From Allomuricauda sp. (GTDB lineage: Bacteria; Bacteroidota; Bacteroidia; Flavobacteriales; Flavobacteriaceae), in contig CP051244.1 in the NCBI GenBank assembly GCA_017795045.1, forward strand, positions 2,903,198 to 2,967,197: DNA of 64,000 bases, written 5' to 3'. The position numbers were made by a program, and so were the translations under genes. Under the pieces are notes generated by a model that saw nothing but the letters and a program-made list of their open reading frames with translations, was not told where the DNA came from and searched no databases. Of the stretch, positions 44,390 through 55,200 are shown piece by piece; positions within the stretch are counted from its first letter, which is position 1; the number at the start of each line of letters is the position of its first letter.

Positions 44390-44415
44390 TTCTCGACTGC
44401 GCTCGAACTGACAAT
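44390..44415. repeat. Fragment of the interspersed repeat ('A' module left end)
   Basis: TTCTCGACTGCG followed by CTCGAACTGACAATT matches the left end of the A modules at 8262, 9349 and 9613. It is an isolated fragment between zwf and pgl. Confidence 0.75.
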
Positions 44416-44419
44416 TGCA

Positions 44420-44503
44420 CATTGTTCATTGCTCATTGTTCATTGCTCATTGTTCATTGCTCATTGTTCATTGTTCATTGTTCATTGTTCATTGTTCATT
44501 GTT
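44420..44503. repeat. Tandem array of a 7-bp unit (12 copies)
   Basis: Twelve head-to-tail copies of CATTGTT or CATTGCT: the first six alternate TT/CT, the last six are all CATTGTT. The array directly follows the zwf stop codon (minus strand) and does not enter the coding frame. Confidence 0.95.
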
Positions 44504-44504
44504 A

Positions 44505-46037
44505 TTAGCAAATCACACAATATCCGGGGTCATCGGCGAGATTCTCCCCTGGGTTCCGCCAAAAACCAAAACCATTCATAAGGTTATCGGCATTTTCAGG
44601 ACCCCATACCCCCGCAGCATATCCGTACATGCGCACATCCTTGCCATTCTTCCAATAATCCAGAATTGGGTCCACAAATTCCCAAGCGGCTTCCACCTCA
44701 TCGGCACGGGCATAAAGTGTGGCATCTCCCTGCATGGCATCCAATAAAAGTCGTTCATAAGCTTCCATGACATAGGTTTCAGCTAAACTGGAGTAATAAA
44801 AATCCAAATTGGCACGCTCCACCTTGAAACCCTGTCCCGGGACCTTAACCCCAAATTTGATCAAAATACCTTCATCCGGTTGTATTCGGATAATCAGTTT
44901 ATTGTCCTTGCTTTGCATACCCGAATCCTTGAAAATCTGGTGGTGCGGTGCCTTAAAATGGATCACGACCTCGGTGACCTTGGTAGGCATCCGCTTTGCG
45001 GTACGCACATAAAACGGCACCCCGTGCCAGCGCCAGTTGTCCGCATAAAACTTAATGGCCGCATAGGTTTCGGTAGTGGAATTGGGGTCTACCCCCTCCT
45101 CTTCCCGATATCCGTTCATCTTTTCCCCGTTGATTTCGGAAGCTACATATTGCGCACGGATCGTATTGTCGAACAAAGTTTGCTCATCCTTCATAATGCG
45201 AAGCGATTTCAGCGCTTTTACCTTCTCGTTACGAATCTCCTCAGGTTGGTCCCCAATGGGTGGCTCCATCACCACCAAGGATACAATCTGCAACAAATGG
45301 TTCTGGAACATATCCCGAAGCGCCCCAGATTTGTCGTAATACCCCCCTCTTTTCTCCACTCCCACGCTTTCGGCATTGGTAATCTCCACATGGTCAATAT
45401 AGTTTCGGTTCCACAATGGCTCAAAAATGCTATTGGAAAAACGGGTCACCAATAGGTTCTGTACCGTTTCCTTTCCCAGATAATGGTCTATCCGGTATAT
45501 CTGGGGTTCCGTAAAATATTTGTGAAGTCCTTTATTGAGCTGCCTTGCGGTTTCCAGACTATATCCAAAAGGCTTTTCCACGATCAAACGCTTCCAGCCG
45601 TTGTTTTGGGTATTCATGCCCGCTTCGGACAAATTTTGGGCGATGGTCTCGTACAATGTAGGAGGAGTGGAAAGGTAATACATGATATTCCCAGAGGTAT
45701 CATGATCGGCCTTCAGGCTTTCAACCCGTTTGCGAAGCGGCGCATAATCCGTATCGTAATCCTTCCCCAAATCCATATAAAAAAGCTTATCGGCGAAGCC
45801 TTTCACCTCACTTTCACCCAGCTTTTGTAATTTCTCCTTCAGATAGGGGCTTTTATACACCACCCTATCCCGAAATGCCTCATCCGTAAGGTCACTTCTA
45901 CTGGCCCCCAATACCACAAAATTGGGCGGGAGCTGCTTGGCCAAATAGAGATTAAAGAGGCCTGGAATCAATTTTCTTGCGGTCAAATCGCCAGATGCCC
46001 CAAAAATCACGAGCATTTGGTTTTCGGTCTTTTTCAT
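44505..46037 (-). CDS. zwf: Glucose-6-phosphate dehydrogenase
   Basis: A 510-residue enzyme oxidising glucose 6-phosphate to the lactone with NADP+. The start at 46037 gives MKKTENQMLVIFGASGDLTARKL with the coenzyme-binding motif; an ATG 51 bp upstream is rejected. The active-site motif RIDHYLGKE (about residues 184-192) is intact. Two in-frame stops end the gene at the edge of the 7-bp array. Upstream gene of zwf-pgl, divergent from gnd. Confidence 0.96.
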   Translation of the reverse strand: MKKTENQMLVIFGASGDLTARKLIPGLFNLYLAKQLPPNFVVLGASRSDLTDEAFRDRVVYKSPYLKEKLQKLGESEVKGFADKLFYMDLGKDYDTDYAPLRKRVESLKADHDTSGNIMYYLSTPPTLYETIAQNLSEAGMNTQNNGWKRLIVEKPFGYSLETARQLNKGLHKYFTEPQIYRIDHYLGKETVQNLLVTRFSNSIFEPLWNRNYIDHVEITNAESVGVEKRGGYYDKSGALRDMFQNHLLQIVSLVVMEPPIGDQPEEIRNEKVKALKSLRIMKDEQTLFDNTIRAQYVASEINGEKMNGYREEEGVDPNSTTETYAAIKFYADNWRWHGVPFYVRTAKRMPTKVTEVVIHFKAPHHQIFKDSGMQSKDNKLIIRIQPDEGILIKFGVKVPGQGFKVERANLDFYYSSLAETYVMEAYERLLLDAMQGDATLYARADEVEAAWEFVDPILDYWKNGKDVRMYGYAAGVWGPENADNLMNGFGFWRNPGENLADDPGYCVIC

Positions 46038-46204
46038 ACGATAGTTGATATTGGCTGAGTAATTTCTTCGGATGATCGCACACGTCATCCAATGAAGTCC
46101 TTTTATATTTGAGCATAACGAATATAAGGTTTATTTTAGGTTCTGATTTCAACAAATAGCTTACTTTAAATTGTCTTAACATAAGAAGCTGAAAACGAAG
46201 CACA

Positions 46205-47614
46205 ATGACAGATACGTATGATTTTGGCCTAGTAGGCCTGGGAGTAATGGGACGCAATTTTATCTTGAATGTGGCCGATAATGACTTTACCGCCTTCGGG
46301 AACGATTTGGATACCGAAAAAGTGAATGCACTGATCCAAGAAGGTGGCGATACCTCAAAAGTGAACGCTACTACTGAGGTAAAAACCTTTGTACAAGCCC
46401 TTACCACCCCTAGAAAAATCATGCTCTTGGTCCCTGCCGGAAAGGTAGTGGACATAGTTATTGAGAGCTTATTGCCCCATTTGGACCAAGGCGATATCAT
46501 CATTGATGGTGGGAATTCTTTTTTTACGGATACGGACCGACGCGAGGCCTATTTAAAGGAAAAAGGCATCAACTTTTTTGGGGCCGGGGTTTCCGGTGGT
46601 GCCAAGGGGGCCAGAAAAGGTCCCAGCATTATGCCAGGGGGTTCCCGCGAGGCCTACCAACATGTAAAACCCATTTTTGAAGCGGTTTCTGCCAAGTATA
46701 AAGGTGAACCCTGTGTAGCGTATTTGGGGCCTAAGTCGGCCGGAAACTATGTGAAAATGGTGCACAATGGAATTGAATATGGATTGATGCAGCTTACTTC
46801 GGAGATTTACGACTTGCTCAAAAAAGCGGGTGGACTGTCCAATGCGGAACTGCACCAAACCTATTCGGAATGGAACCAAGGGCGATTACAATCGTTTTTG
46901 GTGGAAATCACCTCAGAAATCTTCGAGCAAAAGGATGATTTGGGAGATGGTGACCTCGTGGATATGATCTTGGACAAGGCCAAACAAAAGGGAACCGGAA
47001 AATGGACTTCCCAAAATGCCATGGACTTGGGCATTCCCATCCCCACTATTGATGTGGCGGTGAGCATGCGGGAAATCTCGGCTCTAAAGGACGAACGGGT
47101 CAAAGCGGATGCACTGTACAACCGCCCAACACCTAAAGGTGTTGACAAAAACGACTTTACCTCCAAAGCGGAACAGGCGTTGTATTTTGCCTTTATCATT
47201 ACCTATGCCCAAGGCATGCACCAATTGGCAGATGCCTCCAAAGAGTATGGTTACGAACTGGAACTGGGGGAAATTGCCAAAATATGGCGTGCCGGTTGCA
47301 TCATCAGAGCAGCTCTTTTGGCGGATATCACCGATGCCTATCGTGAAGATAAAGACTTGCAAAACCTATTGCTCTCCCCTTCTTTTGTGAAAAAAGTACA
47401 GGAAACGGTTGATGCAGCCCGTGAATTGGTGGCCTATGGTGCGGCCAATGGCATTCCCCTACCCGGATTGTCCAATGCCCTTACCTACTTTGATGCCTAT
47501 ACCAGCAGTCGTTTACCACTGAACCTCATTCAGGCGCAGCGTGATTATTTTGGTTCCCACACTTATGAGCGGGTAGACCGAGAAGGAATTTTCCATACTG
47601 AATGGGAGGAATAG
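46205..47614 (+). CDS. gnd: 6-phosphogluconate dehydrogenase, decarboxylating
   Basis: A 469-residue enzyme making ribulose 5-phosphate, CO2 and NADPH. Motifs: GLGVMGRNF near residue 11, GAGVSGGAKGARKGPSIMPGG (about 124-144, split) and KMVHNGIEYG near 182. Full length, dimer-type. Divergent from zwf-pgl, so all three oxidative pentose phosphate enzymes are encoded within 4 kb. The 167-bp divergent region presumably holds both promoters. Confidence 0.96.
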   Translation: MTDTYDFGLVGLGVMGRNFILNVADNDFTAFGNDLDTEKVNALIQEGGDTSKVNATTEVKTFVQALTTPRKIMLLVPAGKVVDIVIESLLPHLDQGDIIIDGGNSFFTDTDRREAYLKEKGINFFGAGVSGGAKGARKGPSIMPGGSREAYQHVKPIFEAVSAKYKGEPCVAYLGPKSAGNYVKMVHNGIEYGLMQLTSEIYDLLKKAGGLSNAELHQTYSEWNQGRLQSFLVEITSEIFEQKDDLGDGDLVDMILDKAKQKGTGKWTSQNAMDLGIPIPTIDVAVSMREISALKDERVKADALYNRPTPKGVDKNDFTSKAEQALYFAFIITYAQGMHQLADASKEYGYELELGEIAKIWRAGCIIRAALLADITDAYREDKDLQNLLLSPSFVKKVQETVDAARELVAYGAANGIPLPGLSNALTYFDAYTSSRLPLNLIQAQRDYFGSHTYERVDREGIFHTEWEE

Positions 47615-47644
47615 CTCCCATAACGTATGACATCTAAATAACCT

Positions 47645-48565
47645 ATGGACCTCATATCCAACATTCAACAATGGCTTACCGACCATCCGGTATCAACTGC
47701 CATTATCAAGTATTTGGTTTGGGTCGTTTTGGTTTTTCTGCTTGTCAAATGGGTACGACAATTGGTCAAGAAAAACCTTCCTGACAATTCCCTGAAATAC
47801 AAAGCCCAAAAGGCCATAGAGGTCATCGGATATTTTCTGATCATCCTAATCACCATTTCCTATTTTACGGGAAACATCAATGATTTTGGTCTTGCCATTG
47901 GGTTGCTCACGGCGGGCATCACCATTACCCTGCAAGAATTGATCCTGAGCATTGCCGGTTCCTTCTATATCTTTTTTGTACGTGTCTACAAACCGGGCGA
48001 CAGAATCGAATTGAACGGCATAAAGGGAGATGTCATCGATATAGACAGCATTTACACCACCATGATGGAAATCGGGGAATGGGTGTCCAGCGATAATTAC
48101 AGTGGACGGATTGTCAAAATCAGCAATGCCTTTGTGTTTAAGGGTCCCGTTTATAATTACTCCCTCGATTTCCCCTTTGTTTGGGATGAGTTTGACCTTC
48201 CGATTCGATATGGCTCGGATATGGAATTGGCCAAACAAATTGTAATTTCCGTAGCCCAGGAAAAATTATCGGAATATGTGAAAAATTCCATTGCAGGCTG
48301 GAAAGATGTCGTTAACAAATACTACATTGAAGATGCCCAAGTAGATCCCACGCTGGCCATCACCATGACCGATAACTGGATTCAGTTCAATTTGAGATAC
48401 ATTGTGGACTACAAAAAACGGCGGATGACCAAACATCTTCTCAATGAAGAGATTGGCAGAAGGATTTTGGAGACTGATGGGAAAGTAACCTTGGCATCCT
48501 CAACATTTGAAATCGTGAGAATCCCAACGTTGGAAGTCAATCAGGATAAAAGCATTCAAAAATAA
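47645..48565 (+). CDS. Mechanosensitive ion channel family protein (MscS-like)
   Basis: A 306-residue MscS-domain protein with three N-terminal helices, the domain core AIGLLTAGITITLQELILSIAG (about residues 83-104) and YKPGDRIELNGIKGDVIDID. The pore helix lacks the usual Gly-Ala zipper in full, so gating may differ from the MscS at 30.4 kb. It starts 30 bp after gnd and may be co-transcribed with it. Confidence 0.88.
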   Translation: MDLISNIQQWLTDHPVSTAIIKYLVWVVLVFLLVKWVRQLVKKNLPDNSLKYKAQKAIEVIGYFLIILITISYFTGNINDFGLAIGLLTAGITITLQELILSIAGSFYIFFVRVYKPGDRIELNGIKGDVIDIDSIYTTMMEIGEWVSSDNYSGRIVKISNAFVFKGPVYNYSLDFPFVWDEFDLPIRYGSDMELAKQIVISVAQEKLSEYVKNSIAGWKDVVNKYYIEDAQVDPTLAITMTDNWIQFNLRYIVDYKKRRMTKHLLNEEIGRRILETDGKVTLASSTFEIVRIPTLEVNQDKSIQK

Positions 48566-48616
48566 AATCAAGCTTTGGGCCAGCGCCCAAAACACTAATC
48601 AACTAATCGCAATACC

Positions 48617-50650
48617 ATGAAAAAACTGCTCAGCACTTTCATTCTCTTGGTCGCTTTTATCCCTTTGGGATATACCCAAGTACAGTCCAACTTGGAATTG
48701 TTGGATATCTTCAACATGGAGTACGTTTCGGACCCGCAGATTTCCCCTGATGGCTCCAAAATTATCTATGTACGGAATTTTAAGGATGTGATGACCGACA
48801 GAAACCTATCCAATCTTTGGATCGTGAATTTCGATGGTTCCAACAACCGTCCGTTGACCACGGGAAACCATAATGATTTTGCGCCCAAATGGTCCCATGA
48901 CGGCACAAAAATCGTCTTCAAATCCAATATGGCCGATGAAAAGATGAAGCTCTACCTCATGTGGTTGGACACCAAGGAAACCATGGCCTTGACCAATACG
49001 CTACAAGCTCCGGGGCAGGTTTCTTGGTCGCACAACGACCGGTATGTGGCCTTCAACATGTTTGTGCCCAAGGAAAACAAATCCATTATTAAGATGCCGG
49101 CCAAACCCGAAGGCGCCAAATGGAACGACCCACCCAAATACATTGACCAAATGAACTATCGCGGGGATGGCCAAGGATATATAAAAGGTGGAAACATGCA
49201 ATTGTTCACCCTACCCATTTCCGGGGGAACGCCCAAGCAGCTCACTTTTACCGATTTTGACCACGGAGGTCCTATTTGGTCCAAGAATGATACACATCTC
49301 TATTTCAGTGCCAATTTTCACAAGGATGAAGAGTTTGAGGCCTTGGATAGCGAAATTTACCAAATCAGTGTAGGCATCGGTGAAACCAAAGCCCTCACCG
49401 ACCGTAATGGTCCTGATGGCAATCCCGTGCTTTCCCCTGACGGTTCCAAAATTGCTTATTTGGGTTTTGATGACCGTCTTCAAGGCTACCAATTGACCGA
49501 TCTCTATGTAATGAATGCGGATGGAAGCAATAGTCAATTGATTTCCGGGAACTTTGACAGGGATGTGGAAGATATGGTCTGGAACAGCAAGGGAGATGGG
49601 CTCTATGTTGCCTACACCGATAAGGGATTGGGGAAACTGGCCTCCATGACCCTATCCGGAAAGGTGACCGATATAGTGGAAGGTCTCGGAGGATTGTCCT
49701 TGGGCAGACCTTACAATGCAGCCAGCTTTTCGGGTTCTTCCAACAACAAATTCGCCTATACCTTGGGTACAACGGACCATCCTTCAGATTTGGCGGTTGT
49801 GGATGCCAAAGGGAACAGCAAACGCTTGACCGCCCTCAATGATGATCTCTTTTCGTTCAAAAATTTGGGCAAGGTGGAAGAGATGTGGTGGGAGTCCTCC
49901 TATGACCAACGCAAAATACAGGGCTGGGTGGTAACTCCTCCCAATTTTGACCCTTCCAAAAAATATCCTATGATCTTGGAAATCCATGGAGGTCCCTTCA
50001 CCAGCTACGGTTTTGTGTATTCTGCGGAAATCCAAGCCTATGCAGCGGCTGGTTATGTGGTGCTCTATACCAACCCTAGGGGAAGTACCAGCTATGGGGA
50101 GGAATTTGGTAACCTTATCCATCATGACTATCCCAACCATGATTATGACGACCTCATGTCTGGCGTGGATGCCTTGTTGGCTAAAGGTTTTGTGGACCAA
50201 GACAACCTTTTTGTCACCGGAGGTAGTGGCGGTGGGGTGCTCACAGCTTGGATTGTGGGCAAAACAGACCGTTTTAAGGCGGCAGTAGTGGCCAAACCCG
50301 TTATCAATTGGTATAGTTTTGTTCTTTATGCCGATGGCGTACAGTTCTTCTCCAAATATTGGTTCGGAAAAAAACCGTGGGAAGATCCTGAAAACTACAT
50401 GAGACGTTCTCCCCTCTCCTATGTGGGCAATGTAACCACACCAACCATGCTCATGACGGGTGAAGAGGATTACCGAACCCCGATTGCGGAATCCGAGCAG
50501 TTTTATGCCGCTTTGAAATTACAGAATGTGGAAACTGCGATGGTGCGAATTCCTGGAGCTTCACACGGAATAGCCAACAAGCCTAGTAACTTGATTGCCA
50601 AAATAGCCAGTGTTTTGGCTTGGTTTGAGAAGTATAAGGATAATGAATAA
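48617..50650 (+). CDS. S9-family prolyl oligopeptidase-like peptidase
   Basis: A 677-residue secreted peptidase with a signal peptide (to about residue 20, LGYTQ), an N-terminal beta-propeller with TolB/WD-like repeats (SPDGSKIIYV, SHDGTKIVF, SPDGSKIAYL) and a C-terminal alpha/beta hydrolase. The catalytic triad is Ser537 (GGSGGG), Asp618 (GEEDYRTP) and His650 (GASHG). It probably removes di- or oligopeptides in the periplasm. It is followed by a strong hairpin. Confidence 0.93.
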   Translation: MKKLLSTFILLVAFIPLGYTQVQSNLELLDIFNMEYVSDPQISPDGSKIIYVRNFKDVMTDRNLSNLWIVNFDGSNNRPLTTGNHNDFAPKWSHDGTKIVFKSNMADEKMKLYLMWLDTKETMALTNTLQAPGQVSWSHNDRYVAFNMFVPKENKSIIKMPAKPEGAKWNDPPKYIDQMNYRGDGQGYIKGGNMQLFTLPISGGTPKQLTFTDFDHGGPIWSKNDTHLYFSANFHKDEEFEALDSEIYQISVGIGETKALTDRNGPDGNPVLSPDGSKIAYLGFDDRLQGYQLTDLYVMNADGSNSQLISGNFDRDVEDMVWNSKGDGLYVAYTDKGLGKLASMTLSGKVTDIVEGLGGLSLGRPYNAASFSGSSNNKFAYTLGTTDHPSDLAVVDAKGNSKRLTALNDDLFSFKNLGKVEEMWWESSYDQRKIQGWVVTPPNFDPSKKYPMILEIHGGPFTSYGFVYSAEIQAYAAAGYVVLYTNPRGSTSYGEEFGNLIHHDYPNHDYDDLMSGVDALLAKGFVDQDNLFVTGGSGGGVLTAWIVGKTDRFKAAVVAKPVINWYSFVLYADGVQFFSKYWFGKKPWEDPENYMRRSPLSYVGNVTTPTMLMTGEEDYRTPIAESEQFYAALKLQNVETAMVRIPGASHGIANKPSNLIAKIASVLAWFEKYKDNE

Positions 50651-50694
50651 TCCAGCCGAAATCGGTTAGGTTACCCAAGAGTACAACTAATTTA

Positions 50695-50724
50695 AACCCC
50701 CATTTACAAATATAAATGGGGGTT
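50695..50724. terminator. Terminator hairpin between the S9 peptidase and efflux operon
   Basis: A perfect 12-bp stem, AACCCCCATTTA with TAAATGGGGGTT, encloses a six-base loop. It lies between convergent stops at 50650 and 50785. The following T tract is weak on both strands. Confidence 0.75.
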
Positions 50725-50784
50725 CGCTTTGAGAAACCAATAGCGCATTACGTAGGCACAACAACTATTGATTTGGGGTTTTTA

Positions 50785-52224
50785 TTAATTCCATCCACCA
50801 CCCAAGGCACGATACATATGCACCTGGGCCAGCATCTGGTTCTTTTTGGTCTCTACCAGCTCCATCTTGGATTCCAAAGCTTCGCGCTGTGCCAACAATA
50901 CCTCTATATATTCCACCCGTGCGGATTGGAAAAGGCGTGTAGACAACTCAATGGATTCCGTGAGGGCCTGTACTTGACCGTCTTTTAATTCATAGCTCTT
51001 TTTCAGATTGTCGATGTTGGACAACTGATTGGCCACTTCGATATAGGCATTCAAAATAGCCTTTTCGTATTCAAAAACCGCTTGCAACTGTCGGTCCGTG
51101 GCGTTTTTATACTCCGCTTTGATGGCATTTCGGTTGATCAAGGGAGCTACCATATCGCCCATGACCGAATACAACACGGATTCTGGGGTGGTGGTAAGAT
51201 ATTTGGTGTTGAACGCCTGCAATCCCAAGCCTGCCTTGATGGTAAACTGGGGATAGAAATTGGCCTTGGCCGCCTTGGTATCCAATTTGGCAGCTGCCAA
51301 CTCAAACTCTGCTCTACGTACATCAGGCCTATTCTGCAACAATTGTGATGGAATCCCGGCATAAATGCTATCAATGGAGGTATCGATAAAGTTGTCGGAC
51401 TCCCTTTGAATGTGTTGCGGGGTACGTCCCAACAAGAAATTGAGCTTGTTCTCCGTTTCCACGATCTCTTGCTGGATTTCGTATTTATGGCTTTGGTTTT
51501 TCAACACCTCTGCCTGAAAACGACGAACTCCCAACTCGGTGGCCCTTGCCGCTTGCTTTTGGAGCTTAACCATTTTCAAGGCATTCTGCTGAATTTCGAG
51601 GTTCTGCTGAATGATGGCCAACGCATTGTCCAACGCCATCAGCTCATAATATGAATCGGCAATTTCCGAAACCAACTGGGTTACCATGAAATTCTTGCCC
51701 TCAACACTGGACAGGTATTCAAAAACAGCCGCCTTTTTCTCATTGCGCAGCTTCTTCCACACATCCAGTTCCCATGTGGCAAAAGCCCCGACCTTATAAT
51801 CCGTCAAAGGTTCAGGGAACTCCTCCCCTTCCTTGACCTCAAGGTTTTTCTCCACGGCACCACTTCGGGTATATTCGCCCACTTTTTCCACTTCGGCTCC
51901 TGCCAAAAGGTTCACAAAGGGCAAATACTCCCCTTTTTTGGCCTGAATTCCGTTTTTGGCCATATCCATCTGTTGGAAAATAATATTCAACTCCTGATTG
52001 TTCACCAAGGCCGTATCGATCAAGGCCACCAGGTTGTGGTCCTTGAAAAACTCCTTCCATTGTACCGCTCCTGTATTCACGGTATCGGTCGATTGGCTTT
52101 GATATTGCTCGGGCACTGTCCTGTTTTCGTCCCGGATTTCACGAGTGGGCACACAGGCGTAAAAGGCTGCTGCTGCCAGCACAGCGACCCCGTATAATTT
52201 CCTATTCCGTATCATTGTCTCCAT
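50785..52224 (-). CDS. Outer-membrane efflux lipoprotein (TolC/NodT family)
   Basis: A ~479-residue outer-membrane factor. The start at 52224 (METMIRNRK) or 52215 gives a lipoprotein signal ending AFYAC; one at 52242 is less likely. Two long helical hairpin repeats typical of the OEP family follow, e.g. NQELNIIFQQMDMAKNGIQAKKG near residue 76 and the PDVRRAEFELAAAK motif near 297. It forms the trimeric exit duct for the RND pump and overlaps that gene by about 20 bp. Confidence 0.92.
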   Translation of the reverse strand: METMIRNRKLYGVAVLAAAAFYACVPTREIRDENRTVPEQYQSQSTDTVNTGAVQWKEFFKDHNLVALIDTALVNNQELNIIFQQMDMAKNGIQAKKGEYLPFVNLLAGAEVEKVGEYTRSGAVEKNLEVKEGEEFPEPLTDYKVGAFATWELDVWKKLRNEKKAAVFEYLSSVEGKNFMVTQLVSEIADSYYELMALDNALAIIQQNLEIQQNALKMVKLQKQAARATELGVRRFQAEVLKNQSHKYEIQQEIVETENKLNFLLGRTPQHIQRESDNFIDTSIDSIYAGIPSQLLQNRPDVRRAEFELAAAKLDTKAAKANFYPQFTIKAGLGLQAFNTKYLTTTPESVLYSVMGDMVAPLINRNAIKAEYKNATDRQLQAVFEYEKAILNAYIEVANQLSNIDNLKKSYELKDGQVQALTESIELSTRLFQSARVEYIEVLLAQREALESKMELVETKKNQMLAQVHMYRALGGGWN

Positions 52225-55200
52225 TTTTCTTGTTGTTACCATTTCTTGTGGCCATTTTTTTCAACAGCTTGTTGATTTCACGAAGTCTTGTTCTAATCTT
52301 GCTCTCTCCCTCACTGGTCCTGAACAATTCTTCAGAAATAGGCTCATGGTGTTCGTCCTTGATAAGACTCTTACCTTCAGCCATTTTGGCAAAAAGGTAG
52401 TACAGTCCTGGAATCAACAATACGCCGAACAGGGTTCCAATAAGCATTCCACCCAAGGCGGAACCACCAATGGTCCGGTTTCCGATGGCTCCTGCCCCAG
52501 TGGCCACCACCAACGGAATCAAACCTGCGATAAAGGCAAAAGAGGTCATCAAAATGGGTCGGAATCGCTGTTTGGAACCTTCAATCGCCGCTGCAAGAAT
52601 CGTAGCTCCCTGACGGTGCTTCTGCACAGCAAATTCCACAATCAATACCGCATTTTTACCCAACAGTCCCACCAACATGATCATCCCGATCTGGGCATAC
52701 ACATCATTGGACAGCCCCATGACCTTGAGCAAAAAGAATGAACCAAACACCCCAACAGGCAGCGATAGAATTACCGCCAGCGGCAATAAGAAACTTTCAT
52801 ACTGTGCAGCCAAAACCAAATACACGAATATCAATACCACGATAAAAATGTAGATGGATTCATTACCACGCTGTGCCTCATCATAGGAAAGACCTTCCCA
52901 AGCAATATCGTAGCCTCTGGGCAGGGTCTGCTCCGCCACTTCCTGGATGGCCTTGATGGCATCCCCACTGGTATACCCCGCTGCCGGCAATCCACGAATG
53001 GCCGCAGAATTGTACAGGTTGTATCGGGTAATCTCGTTGGGACCCAGCTTTTTCTCCATGGTCATGAATGCGGAATAAGGAACCATCTCCCCTTCTTCAT
53101 TCTTGACATAGAATTTCTCCAAATCCGAAGGCATGCCACGATACTCCGGCGCCGCTTGAGTATAGACCTTGAAGAAACGTCCAAAGCGGATAAAGCCTTG
53201 CTCATAGGTACTCCCGATCAGAATATTGAGATTTTCCATCGCTTTTCCAATGGAAACACCCTTTTGCATGGCCACTTTGTTATTGATCTTCAACTCGTAC
53301 TGGGGATAGTTGGCCGCAAAGAAGGTAAACAAACCTGTCAACTCCTTGCGTTCCCGAAGGGATTCCATAAACGCATTGTTGATACGCTCAAACTCATGGT
53401 AATCCGTACCATTGGTCTTGTCCAACAATCGCATGGAGAATCCGCCGGAGGAACCAAAGCCTGGGACGGCGGGGGGCTCAAAGTATTCAATGACCGCCCC
53501 TAGGTCTTTGGTTTCTTCTTCCAGCTCTTCCATGATCTCGTGTACGGAATGTTCTCGTTGCGACCATGGTTTAAGGTTGATGAGACAGGTACCGGCATTG
53601 GAACCCCGACCTTCGGTCATGATCTCATATCCGGCCAAAGAGGATACGGATTCCACTCCTTCAGTCTCTTCACAGATTTTCATAAGCTTACGCGCCACCT
53701 CATTGGTACGTTCCAAAGTGGCCCCGGGAGGCGTTTGGATAATAGCGTAAATCATCCCTTGGTCCTCATTGGGAATAAACCCTGCAGGCAATACCTGATT
53801 GGTAAGGAAAATACCGGCACAGAACGCCAATAAGGCCCCAAAAGTGACCACTCTTCGGTTTACGATCTTGGTCAAGAAGCCTACATATTTTCCTGTAAGC
53901 TTTTCAAACTTGCCATTGAACCAATCGATGAATCGGTTTACGGGTGATTTTCTTCTGGGCTGTCCATGGGTATTTTTCAACATCATGGCGCAGAGTACCG
54001 GGGTCAGTGTCAAGGCCACAATGGCTGAAATAACTATGGAACCTGCCATGGTAATGGAAAACTGCCGATAGAATACCCCTACCGGTCCGGTCATAAAGGA
54101 AATTGGGATAAATACCGAGGTCATTACCAAGGTAATGGCGATAATAGCGCCTCCAATTTCGCCCAACACTTCGTAGGAAGCTTTATAGGGAGTGAGGTTT
54201 TCCTCGTGCATTTTCACGTGCACCGCCTCCACCACCACAATGGCGTTGTCCACCACAATACCAATGGCCAATACCAGTGCGAACAGAGTGATCAGGTTGA
54301 TGGACAGACCAAAAAGCTGCATCACAAAGAAAGCACCGATAAGGGAAACAGGTACCGCAATGATCGGTATCAATGTGGATCGCCAATCTCCCAAGAAGAG
54401 AAACACCACAATGGCCACCAGGATAAAGGCATCCCGAAGCGTATGGAGCACTTGGTCAATGGATGCATCCAAAAAGTTGGATACGTCGTAGCTGATCTTG
54501 TAATCGATGCCCGGAGGCATTTCAGCTTCGAGTTCATCCAGCTTTTCCTTAACGGATTTGATCACATCGCTACCGTTACTTCCAAAGGTTTGTTTCAATA
54601 CAATGGACGCTGAAGGCTTTCCATCCAAGTTGGAATAGATATCGAAGAACTCACTTCCCAGCTCAACACTGGCCACATCACCCAACTTGAGCAACTCTCC
54701 TTCTTCATTGGCCTTAATGATGATATCTTCGTACTGCTCAGGTTCGCTGTACCGGTCTTGGTACACCAAAACATATTCCAAGGACTGGGCCTTTTTACCG
54801 GAACTTCTTCCCAAACGCCCGGGACGTGCCAAAATACTTTGGTCTTCCATGGCTTCGAGAACTTCCTCTGCTGAAATATTATATGCCCGCATACGGTCTG
54901 GCTTCAACCAAACCCGCATGGCATATTTACGGCTCCCCAAAATCTGCGCACTGGCAATCCCGTTGATCCGTTGGATCTCTGGAATCATCTTGGTGTAGGC
55001 ATAGTTATAGAGGAACTTCTCATCGTTGTCCTTGCCATCACTGTACAGGTTCACGTACATCAGCATACTGGGCTGTACCGGGGTGATGATGACCCCTTCA
55101 CGCTGCACCAACTCGGGCAAGAGGGGCATTACCTGGTCTACCCGGGTCTTTACCCGAACCACAGCTTGGTTGGGGTCGGTGCCCGGTTCAAAGATCACAC

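Noticed and set aside
44420..44503. CRISPR-like regular array
   Set aside because: The unit is 7 bp with no spacers and no cas genes nearby; it is a simple tandem repeat.
44415..44747. A 110-residue plus-strand frame with a repeated HCSLFIVHCSL pattern
   Set aside because: The pattern is the translation of the 7-bp array, and the rest is antisense to zwf.
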